Of a DNA stretch of 64,000 nt, positions 8,630 to 16,630 are shown in pieces (position 1 is the stretch's first letter; every line of letters begins with the position of its first letter). The translations under genes and the position numbers were made by a program. The notes beneath the pieces are model-generated. The model did no database searches and was not told the DNA's origin. It was given only the letters and a program-made list of their open reading frames with translations. The stretch is from Bacillota bacterium (GTDB lineage Bacteria > Bacillota > Clostridia > Acetivibrionales > Acetivibrionaceae): NCBI GenBank assembly GCA_023398495.1, contig JAEWSG010000024.1, forward strand, positions 62,001 through 126,000, read 5' to 3'.

Positions 8630-9835
8630 ATGTCAAAAGTACTTTTTATGAATATACCGGCTCACGGACATATTAATCCGACATTGGGGTTGGTTGAAGA
8701 ATTAGTCAAAAGGGGTGAGGAGGTTACTTACCTGACGGGAGAAGAATTCAGAGATAAAATTGAAAAAACAGGCGCTAGATTTAAAAGTTTTAAGTTTTAT
8801 CTTGATGATAAGGATGATGATACAGGGAGATCAGCAAATGATGTTCCTTATGAAGTAAGCGAAGCAGTAAAAATGCTCGAACGCGTGGTCAAAACCAGCT
8901 TGAGTGCGTTTGAAGCGGTATTTGATGGTGAAGATAATTATGACTATGTCATTTATGATTCCATGTTCATAATAGGTGCTGAAATTGGAAGAGTCTTAAA
9001 TATACCTACCATTTGCTCACATACTACTTTGGTAAATGCCTTTGAAGCACCATCTAATCCTGAGGGATTAGAGTGCTTTATGGGAGAATTTGATCATGTT
9101 ATAAACAGTATAAAGGAAATAGAACAAACATATGGAGTAAGATTTCCTGACATTATTTCCGGTTATCCTATAGCCGAGGGAATGCTTAATCTGGTATATA
9201 CATCCAGATATTTTCACCCGGATGTTAAAGGGATTGATGACAGCTATAAATTTATAGGCATGTCATTGGGAGATAGGAAAGAAAAAATATCTTTCCCTTT
9301 TGAAAAAATTGCAGACAAAAAAATCATTTATATATCATTAGGGACAATATTTAATGACAGTGTAGAGTTCTATGAAGCTTGCTTTAAAGCTTTTATGGAT
9401 ATGGATGTCCAGGTTGTTTTGTCTATTGGTAATAGAATTAACAAAAACGCTTTCAAATTTATACCTGATAACTTTATCGTACTCGATTATGTTCCCCAAC
9501 TTGAAGTGCTAAAACAGACCGATGTTTTTATAACACATGGGGGACCAAACAGTGTAAATGAAGCTCTGTGCAATAATGTTCCAATGATTCTGGTTCCACA
9601 GTATGCAGACCAGTTTGCAGTTGCACACAGAGTAGAGGAGCTTGGAGCAGGTATAAATATAGAAAAGGATAAAGTTAATGCCGGTTTACTAAAGCAGGCA
9701 GTAATAAAAGTTTTGTCGGACAGTAGTTTTAAAGTAAATAGTGAGAAAATAGGAGATTCCATTAGGTCAGCAGGGGGGATAGTCAGGGGAGCAGATGAGA
9801 TATTGGAATTTGTAGGCAGCTGCCTAGAGGAATAA
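8630..9835 (+). CDS. MGT-type (family 1) glycosyltransferase
   Basis: A 401-residue GT-B glycosyltransferase of the macrolide/UDP-glucuronosyl type (YjiC/MGT subgroup). The N-terminal acceptor half begins FMNIPAHGHINPTLGLVEEL, including the catalytic-His region, and the C-terminal donor half has the signature THGGPNSVNEAL followed by PMILVPQYADQ. These enzymes add a sugar from a nucleotide donor to hydroxyls or amines of small aromatic or macrocyclic molecules in the cytosol. It is the second glycosyltransferase of the cluster, and with the GalT-like gene it suggests a glycosylated product. A good GAAGGGAGA site lies 10 bases before ATG. The 68-base gap before it holds a repeat fragment but no terminator, so it is probably read with the upstream genes. 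Confidence 0.88.
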   Translation: MSKVLFMNIPAHGHINPTLGLVEELVKRGEEVTYLTGEEFRDKIEKTGARFKSFKFYLDDKDDDTGRSANDVPYEVSEAVKMLERVVKTSLSAFEAVFDGEDNYDYVIYDSMFIIGAEIGRVLNIPTICSHTTLVNAFEAPSNPEGLECFMGEFDHVINSIKEIEQTYGVRFPDIISGYPIAEGMLNLVYTSRYFHPDVKGIDDSYKFIGMSLGDRKEKISFPFEKIADKKIIYISLGTIFNDSVEFYEACFKAFMDMDVQVVLSIGNRINKNAFKFIPDNFIVLDYVPQLEVLKQTDVFITHGGPNSVNEALCNNVPMILVPQYADQFAVAHRVEELGAGINIEKDKVNAGLLKQAVIKVLSDSSFKVNSEKIGDSIRSAGGIVRGADEILEFVGSCLEE

Positions 9836-9938
9836 TGTTAACAGAATTTAACTGTAGAGAATGCATGGTACAGAGAAAGTGCATTCTTATAGACTGGAAT
9901 TTGCTATGTTAAAACTACTTGTGAAAGGAGTATGCTTA

Positions 9939-12596
9939 ATGACTGAATTATTTGATTATTTAAGAGATTTAACTGTAAGATCTGTTTTGCCTGTTGAATT
10001 TTTAGGAGACAAAGCTTGTGTACTCAATAGATGGCTTGTAAAAAGTGAATTGGCAGATGATTTTGTGGATAGAAGTATTGAACCGCACTTGGTTCCTGAA
10101 GGCGACTTACTTATGCCTCATGAATTTGGAGGAAGTTCAAAGGAGAAACCCGAGAGCAATTGGAGGTATTATATTTCCGGGGAGTTGTATGCTTTCTACA
10201 AGTATAATGCTCATCACAAGTTGTTTTCCAATGATAAAAACAAGTATCTGTATTTTGTGAACAGTGTCTACTGTACAAAAGAAATTGATATCATTTTGCA
10301 CCTCCATACATTGCAAGCAACCCCTATTAGAATATGGATAAACGGGAACCTCGTATTTTCGAGCAACCCCAACTATGTTATAGAGAAAGCCTTCTTCATG
10401 TATCGTTTCAACGAAGGACAGAACACAATACTTGTTGAGAGGTTATCATGGTCAAAAGACAAAATGCCTCCTATGGGACTTGATACATTTGCAATAGATT
10501 TAAAGCCATCTGGTTTTATAATGGATGAGGAGTTTAACAACGGTTTCTTAGATGACAAGTTTATGTGGGATATTTACAATACTTACCGAATTGTTCCGGA
10601 TAAAACAGTATTTGATGCAAAACAGGATATAAGCCTTTTGGTATTGCCAAAGCATTTCAAAGCGGGAAATAAGGAAGAAATACATGTTAGTATAATCAAT
10701 TCAAAAGGTGAAGTGGTGGCTTCTTGTAATTCATTAGTTTCAAAAAGGATATGTATGGGTTTGGATAAGGATATCAAAGGTACTTTGCTTATAAAGGTTC
10801 AGGGGGAAAATGATAGTAAAAACTCGTCGATATACATTTACCGCGGTAGCTTTGAGGAGGAAACCGGGAGATTGGTGGAGCTTGCAGAGGAGAGAGAGGA
10901 CTTAAGTAAAGATTTAGTAGATAGTTTAAGGGGTTTGCGAGCAATACCTGATGTAGGTACCAATCTTATCAAAGGCTATGTTGAGTTCATAAACGATATA
11001 ATGTTTCAGCAGATACTTCAAAAGTATTATGAATTTGAAAAATTCCTTTGTTCACCTTCAGGTAAGGACAAGAATCAAATATTCGACGTATTTGAATCAA
11101 GTGCTGTCATGTTTAAAAAACTGGGCATTGACAACACTTTTATACCCTACAGTATTTATTTGCCAAAGGGATATTCCTGTGAAAGGGATTACCCCCTGAT
11201 GGTATATCTGATGTTCGGATATGGTGGGTCAACCTATGACGATCCGCCTATATTTATAAACCAAGGCGATTTCAGCGATGCAATAGCACTATGTATTAGT
11301 GCAAGGGGCACTCTGAACAATGACTATATACACGAAGTGAACGTTGTAAAAATCATTGGTGAAGTAGCAGAAAAGTTTAATATCGACAGGAAAAATATAT
11401 TTGTAACGGGTATATGCAATGGAGCTATCAGGAGCATTAACCTTGCCATGAGATTTCCTGATTTGTTTTCAGCAGTTGGAGCCTTTGGGGGTACCGCCAG
11501 ACTGGAACTGAAAAACCCTGACTTTGAATATGTCAAGAATTTTGGTAATACAATGTTGTACTCATTCTGCAATGTTGATGATTTTACCTTCAATAGTGCA
11601 AGAATTCTATATTCCTTAAAGTATTTTAAGAATTACAAAAATTGGATCTTTTACAATCTGGCTCACAATGAGTATCAGGATTTGCTAAGTTCCGAAAAAC
11701 TGATGAAAGAGGTAATCAGAGAAAAAAGAGTAAGTTATCCTAAGAGCATATACTATAAGACTTACGAGCCGATTTACAATAAAGCATATTGGGCAAAGAT
11801 AGAGCAAATAGATGACTTAAGGCGTACAGCTTCAATATCAGCTCTGATCAAGGATAAAAATACAATAGAAATTAAGACCGATAACGTCAGAGCTTTCAGC
11901 ATTCTTATAGACAGAGGTGCAATGGGGCTAGACAGAGATGTCCGATTACATGTGGATGGTTTGGATTTAAAGTTATGTATCGATGAGTTTTCAAAGCATA
12001 TTGTTTCAAGGGAGGATGGAAATCTTAAGTATGAAGCTGTCAAAATATCCGAAGAGAACTTTACAAAGGAATATGATTTTATAGGTATAGATGAAAAACT
12101 AATGGGTATCAAACATCTTTATTTTAAAAAGTGCACAATCGTTAGGCCGGACAGCTTTAACCAAAACAATGAGGTTCTGGAAAAGAAATTGCTTTCTGTT
12201 TTGCAGAACCCGCTTAAGGAAAAGAATTTAAATTACACATATGACATGGTTTCTGAATGTGAAGCTGACACGGATTTGCTAAGTAACGGGAATTTTATAT
12301 ATGTTCTGGATATAAACAAGGCATATCCGGAGTTTGAAGCTCTATGGAAAGACATAAAACTTGAATTTAACAAGCAGTGGATTAACTATGGGAACGACCA
12401 ATTTACAGGAGATTATTTTGCCCTGGTAAAATGCAAAAACCCATATAACAATGGCAATCACGCATTATTTGTTGTTTATAACAGCGACAGGGCAGGAGAA
12501 AAACTGGTGAACTTTTTAAACACTTTTGACACCAACTCCTTGTTCTATAGCGAAGCATTAATATTTAACAATGAAAACTACCACTCTTACAGGTAA
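9939..12596 (+). CDS. Large alpha/beta-hydrolase with Cys at the nucleophile position
   Basis: I choose ATG 9939 (885 residues), eight bases after AAAGGAG, over an in-frame ATG at 9861 without a clear site. Residues about 90-200 look like a beta-sandwich of the glycosidase sugar-binding type (IRIWINGNLVF, then FNEGQNTILVE). Residues about 405-610 form an esterase/prolyl-oligopeptidase-like alpha/beta-hydrolase: SIYLPKGYS, YPLMVYLMFGYGG (oxyanion loop) and VTGICNGAIRS, where the GxSxG nucleophile elbow reads GICNG with Cys493. AHNEYQDLL supplies a likely His. A C-terminal region of about 270 residues has no recognised motif. No signal peptide, so it is cytosolic. Cys-nucleophile thioesterases favour transfer to amines over hydrolysis in several NRPS pathways, so this may be the release or transfer enzyme of the cluster. 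The family is clear; the role is inferred. Confidence 0.65.
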   Translation: MTELFDYLRDLTVRSVLPVEFLGDKACVLNRWLVKSELADDFVDRSIEPHLVPEGDLLMPHEFGGSSKEKPESNWRYYISGELYAFYKYNAHHKLFSNDKNKYLYFVNSVYCTKEIDIILHLHTLQATPIRIWINGNLVFSSNPNYVIEKAFFMYRFNEGQNTILVERLSWSKDKMPPMGLDTFAIDLKPSGFIMDEEFNNGFLDDKFMWDIYNTYRIVPDKTVFDAKQDISLLVLPKHFKAGNKEEIHVSIINSKGEVVASCNSLVSKRICMGLDKDIKGTLLIKVQGENDSKNSSIYIYRGSFEEETGRLVELAEEREDLSKDLVDSLRGLRAIPDVGTNLIKGYVEFINDIMFQQILQKYYEFEKFLCSPSGKDKNQIFDVFESSAVMFKKLGIDNTFIPYSIYLPKGYSCERDYPLMVYLMFGYGGSTYDDPPIFINQGDFSDAIALCISARGTLNNDYIHEVNVVKIIGEVAEKFNIDRKNIFVTGICNGAIRSINLAMRFPDLFSAVGAFGGTARLELKNPDFEYVKNFGNTMLYSFCNVDDFTFNSARILYSLKYFKNYKNWIFYNLAHNEYQDLLSSEKLMKEVIREKRVSYPKSIYYKTYEPIYNKAYWAKIEQIDDLRRTASISALIKDKNTIEIKTDNVRAFSILIDRGAMGLDRDVRLHVDGLDLKLCIDEFSKHIVSREDGNLKYEAVKISEENFTKEYDFIGIDEKLMGIKHLYFKKCTIVRPDSFNQNNEVLEKKLLSVLQNPLKEKNLNYTYDMVSECEADTDLLSNGNFIYVLDINKAYPEFEALWKDIKLEFNKQWINYGNDQFTGDYFALVKCKNPYNNGNHALFVVYNSDRAGEKLVNFLNTFDTNSLFYSEALIFNNENYHSYR

Positions 12597-12712
12597 ATTC
12601 CACTACTATTTGTTGAAGGTTTATTTTTAATTGGATGACGACTTTAAAATTGAAAGTAATATTTAATTCATTCGTTAAGGGGCGGTAGGTTTAAATTTAA
12701 ACGGGATGTGAA

Positions 12713-15700
12713 ATGATGAGTAGAAAAGCAGAAAATACTGATTTATTAAAAAAAAGATCTGAAGATGGAGAAAAATACCGGCTTGAAAAATTATCCGTTC
12801 AATTGTGCGGAACGAGCCTACCTTTTGATTTTATGAGGTCACAGGAATATGAAAAAGCTGAAAGTAAAATAAGCTTTCACAGAAGCATTGCCGACAAACT
12901 CTTGGAAGTTGCGGGAGATAGCGAACTTGAACTCTACATTTTACTGCTATCAGTATATAAAGTTTTGCTTTTCAAATATACTGGTCAGGAGGATATAACA
13001 GTTGCATCACCTGTATTTGGTCAGGATAATCAAAGTAACCTGATTATCCCCTTAAGAGACACCATTGATGACCAAATCACATTTAATGAACTGCTTACCA
13101 GGGTTTCCGGTACGGTATCAGATGGGTATGAGTACCAGGGTTATCCTGCCACTAAAATAGTTGATATGAGTGACACAACAGATGATATGAATTCATTTGC
13201 CAATATGATAGTGCTATATGAGAATATTCATAAAAAAGAACATTGTATAAATGAAACAGGAATATATACTGTTTGTATTTCGTTTATAAGAAAAGGGAAA
13301 GAGCTTTCGGGAAAAATTACCTATAACTCAAAACTATACAGTAAGGATACAATAAAGAGATTATCAGATAGATATTCTCATGTATTGGATCAGGTTATAA
13401 AAGATATGAATATAAAGCTGGCTGATATTGAACTGATTACAAAAGAAGAGAGAAGCCTGATCCTGACAGACTTTAATCGAACAGCTACCAAGTATCCAAG
13501 TGATATAACAGTATATGAGTTATTTAAAGAACAAGTTGAAAAAGTTCCTGAAAATACAGCCCTGGTTTTTGGAAATAAGTCTATGACATACAGGGAGCTT
13601 AATACGAGGTCTAACCAACTTGCAAGACTGCTGAAGGCAAAAATGGGCGGTATTTCATCAAATCCTGTAATAGGAATCATGGTGGAACGTTCAATGGAAA
13701 TGATTATTGGCATATTGGGTATATTAAAGGCTGGAGGTGCATATATGCCAATAGATCCCGAGCATCCTGCCGACAGAATACGGCATATGCTTGAGGATAG
13801 CAATGCGTCTTTGCTTCTGACAGAAGAGAAATTTTTTTCGAAGTGGAATAGTATGGATATTAAAGTGATCAATGTTAAGGATGAACTGATATACAACGGT
13901 GATGGTTCAAACCTCCCAATACACAATAAGTCTTCCGATTATGCCTACGTAATGTATACATCAGGATCAACAGGGAAGCCAAAAGGAAATCTAATTTCTC
14001 ATTACAATATCAGTAGAGTGGTAAAGAATACTAATTATATTGATATCAACAGTAAGGATACTCTGCTTCAGCTTTCTAACTACGCATTTGACGGTTCGGT
14101 ATTTGATATATACGGGGCTTTGCTAAACGGCGCCAGACTGGTGCTTGTAAATAAGGATACCATTCTTGATATGCCTGCACTTTCAAATCTTATTAAAAAT
14201 CGGGGGATAACAGTATTCTTTTTGACGACGGCATTGTTTAATACGCTTGTAGACATACGTATTGACTGTTTTGAGAATATACGAAAAGTACTTTTTGGAG
14301 GAGAAAGGGTGTCAATTCCACATGTAAGAAAAGCTCTGGATTATATGGGGCCGGGCAGGATTATCCATGTATACGGTCCAACCGAAAGTACAGTCTTTGC
14401 AACATATTATTTTGTAGATGAAATAGATATTAATGCAGCGACTATACCAATAGGTAAACCCATTTCTAACACCCAGATATATATCCTTGGGGGGAATAAC
14501 TGTGTACAACCTATTGGAGTTTCAGGAGAATTGTGTATTTCGGGTCAGGGTTTAGCAGGAGGGTATTTGAACAACATAGGGTTGACAAAAGAGAAATTTG
14601 TAGAGAACCCTTATTCTAAGGAATTATCGGGTATAAACCCTGATTATCGTCAGGATATCATGTATAAAACGGGAGACCTTGCAAGGTGGCTTCCTGACGG
14701 GAATATAGAGTTTTTGGGAAGGGCTGACTATCAGGTGAAAATAAGGGGTTTTCGAATAGAACTCGAAGAGATTGAAAATCAGCTTATGACGCATGAAGCA
14801 GTAAAGGATACTGTGGTGATAGACAGAATAGCGGAAGACGGAACAAAATACTTGTGTGCTTATTTTTCAAGCGACAAGAAACTTGCACCGGAACAGTTAA
14901 GAGATCATTTGAACAAAACTTTACCCGATTATATGATACCGTCATATTTTGTACAAATGGATAATCTGCCTCTTACATTGAACGCAAAGGTAAATCGAAA
15001 AGCTTTGCCGGAACCGGACAGAAGTTTGAATGAAGGAAATGATTACAGGGCACCTGCCAACACTATTGAAGAGAAACTGGCAGAAATATGGCAGCAGGTT
15101 CTTGGGGTGGATAAAATAAGTACAACAGGCAGATTTCTAGAGATGGGCGGAGATTCCATAAAAGCTATAAGAATAGCAACTGAAGCCGCAAAATGGCAGT
15201 TAAATATAAAAGTTAGCGACATATTCAGGTTCAGGACTATATCAAAATTAGCTCAAAATGTTGAACAAGTCATTGTGGAGAAAAAGTTGTCCAGTGTTGA
15301 AGTAGTGAAAAACACCTCTTACAGGTTTTCAGATACCAGCCATAAAAAGAAAGGTACAAACAATAGCCCAAATTTAAGGGTATTGCCAATAAATTTGCAA
15401 AACGATGTCACAACATATCTTCATAGGTCACTGCCATTATGTGCTGTCTTAAGCGATGAGGGAAACTATCCCTGGTTTTACAGGCATTTTATACAGGTTT
15501 TCTCCACCTCCCATACATACGGGTTAATAAGGCTGGAGTACCTTGAAAAAATGGACTTTTACTCTGAGATAATTGATGAGATATGTTATGGGTATAAGGA
15601 ATTAGAAGACGTCAAAGATATAATCGGGTTTATTATTGATAAAATAAACACAGGACACTATATTATCATTAATGTTGATGAGTACTATCTGCCCCAAAAA

Positions 15701-16468
15701 GACAGATACCTCAAGGAGCACTTTGTACACCAGCAGCTTGTTTATGGGTATGACAATCTGCAAAAAAAGGTTATGGCAGTAGGTTTTGACAGTGAACGTA
15801 TATTTACCGACATTGAATTTAATTACAGTGATTTTGAAGAGGCCTATGAGAAGGGAAAAGTGAATTGCAATGAATACATAACATGGGTCAATGAACGGGC
15901 CATACAAACATTAAGACCAAAGGGAAAAAACCAGGAGTATGATTTTAGACCAGAGTATTTTACACAACAACTAGACGGATATCTTAACTGTTCAAATGCC
16001 AATAGTGAAATTGTGTATGATTTTACATCCATCACAGACTTGGAAAAATGCGATCCTGTCAGGTTCGGTATTAATTACCATGACGCCTTGATACAACACA
16101 TTAAAAAGGTGCTCGATGGAAACTTTACTGTCTATTATAACTGTTTTCACCTGTTATATGAGCACAAAAAGGGGATAATCGACAGGCTTAAATATATCTT
16201 TAAAACTTGCGATGGCTATAAAGGGCTTGAAGCATTGATAAACGAATATTCACAAGTAGTAGCAAGAGCAAATGCAATCCGTCTCAGGGCTTTTGAATTG
16301 GACTGTGAAGCAGAAAATACGGAACATGTTAATCCGATGCAAACACTGCCATATGAATATATTAAGCCTGTAATGGAAAATTTTATAGATGATATAGAAT
16401 TGATTAAAAGTGAGGAGCAATCAGTACTTAACAGGATTGTAACTTTACTGTCAGCAAAATATTCATAG
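12713..16468 (+). CDS. NRPS: half condensation, adenylation, carrier and BtrH-like domain
   Basis: A 1251-residue protein starting at one of two tandem ATGs (12713/12716) behind GGGATGTGA. Residues about 45-235 resemble only the C-terminal half of a condensation domain (FKYTGQEDITVASPVFGQ, ELLTRVSGTV, YSKDTIKRLSDRY); the HHxxxDG half is absent, so it cannot be a normal condensing domain. Residues about 260-760 are an adenylation domain with YTSGSTGKPKGN, YAFDGSVFDIYG, VYGPTEST, YKTGDLARW and LNAKVNRKAL. By eye the pocket residues read D-G-F-L-L-G-V-V-F-K, closest to aliphatic (isoleucine-like) codes. The carrier site is MGGDSI (Ser815). The last third resembles BtrH-type transferases (DEYYLPQKD, HFVHQQLVYGYDN), but the Cys position may be replaced by Leu in HRSLPLC. 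It is the last gene of the cluster in view; a terminator follows at 16525. Confidence 0.85.
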   Translation: MMSRKAENTDLLKKRSEDGEKYRLEKLSVQLCGTSLPFDFMRSQEYEKAESKISFHRSIADKLLEVAGDSELELYILLLSVYKVLLFKYTGQEDITVASPVFGQDNQSNLIIPLRDTIDDQITFNELLTRVSGTVSDGYEYQGYPATKIVDMSDTTDDMNSFANMIVLYENIHKKEHCINETGIYTVCISFIRKGKELSGKITYNSKLYSKDTIKRLSDRYSHVLDQVIKDMNIKLADIELITKEERSLILTDFNRTATKYPSDITVYELFKEQVEKVPENTALVFGNKSMTYRELNTRSNQLARLLKAKMGGISSNPVIGIMVERSMEMIIGILGILKAGGAYMPIDPEHPADRIRHMLEDSNASLLLTEEKFFSKWNSMDIKVINVKDELIYNGDGSNLPIHNKSSDYAYVMYTSGSTGKPKGNLISHYNISRVVKNTNYIDINSKDTLLQLSNYAFDGSVFDIYGALLNGARLVLVNKDTILDMPALSNLIKNRGITVFFLTTALFNTLVDIRIDCFENIRKVLFGGERVSIPHVRKALDYMGPGRIIHVYGPTESTVFATYYFVDEIDINAATIPIGKPISNTQIYILGGNNCVQPIGVSGELCISGQGLAGGYLNNIGLTKEKFVENPYSKELSGINPDYRQDIMYKTGDLARWLPDGNIEFLGRADYQVKIRGFRIELEEIENQLMTHEAVKDTVVIDRIAEDGTKYLCAYFSSDKKLAPEQLRDHLNKTLPDYMIPSYFVQMDNLPLTLNAKVNRKALPEPDRSLNEGNDYRAPANTIEEKLAEIWQQVLGVDKISTTGRFLEMGGDSIKAIRIATEAAKWQLNIKVSDIFRFRTISKLAQNVEQVIVEKKLSSVEVVKNTSYRFSDTSHKKKGTNNSPNLRVLPINLQNDVTTYLHRSLPLCAVLSDEGNYPWFYRHFIQVFSTSHTYGLIRLEYLEKMDFYSEIIDEICYGYKELEDVKDIIGFIIDKINTGHYIIINVDEYYLPQKDRYLKEHFVHQQLVYGYDNLQKKVMAVGFDSERIFTDIEFNYSDFEEAYEKGKVNCNEYITWVNERAIQTLRPKGKNQEYDFRPEYFTQQLDGYLNCSNANSEIVYDFTSITDLEKCDPVRFGINYHDALIQHIKKVLDGNFTVYYNCFHLLYEHKKGIIDRLKYIFKTCDGYKGLEALINEYSQVVARANAIRLRAFELDCEAENTEHVNPMQTLPYEYIKPVMENFIDDIELIKSEEQSVLNRIVTLLSAKYS

Positions 16469-16480
16469 AAAATAAATCAA

Positions 16481-16524
16481 AGAAATTGAAGCGCGATGTA
16501 AAAGCTTTATCGTATTAAATATAT
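16481..16524 (+). repeat. Dispersed repeat family B, partial copy
   Basis: The segment contains AAATTGAAGCGCGATGTAAA, then a CTTTATCG core and an ATTAAATATA end. It is close to the right half of the long copy at 42401-42607, with a few substitutions. It lies just after the last NRPS gene and directly before its terminator. Confidence 0.7.
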
Positions 16525-16563
16525 AAAAGTCAAAAAGTTTTTCAATAAAACTTTTTGACTTTT
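16525..16563. terminator. Bidirectional terminator hairpin
   Basis: A perfect 17-bp stem (16525-16541 paired with 16547-16563) with a five-base loop. The stem ends in A and T tracts, so it can end transcription both of the biosynthetic operon from the left and of the TPR gene on the - strand from the right. Confidence 0.85.
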
Positions 16564-16630
16564 ATAATCAGATGTATATTATTTCTCGAGAAATTGAATT
16601 AATTAATGTGAAATGTTTTTCGAGAAAAAT

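Noticed and set aside
13390..13926. 178-codon open frame on the - strand within the NRPS gene
   Set aside because: It lies wholly opposite a well-supported adenylation domain, has no ribosome site and low-complexity Ser/Ile/Leu composition, as expected for the complement of AT-rich coding DNA.
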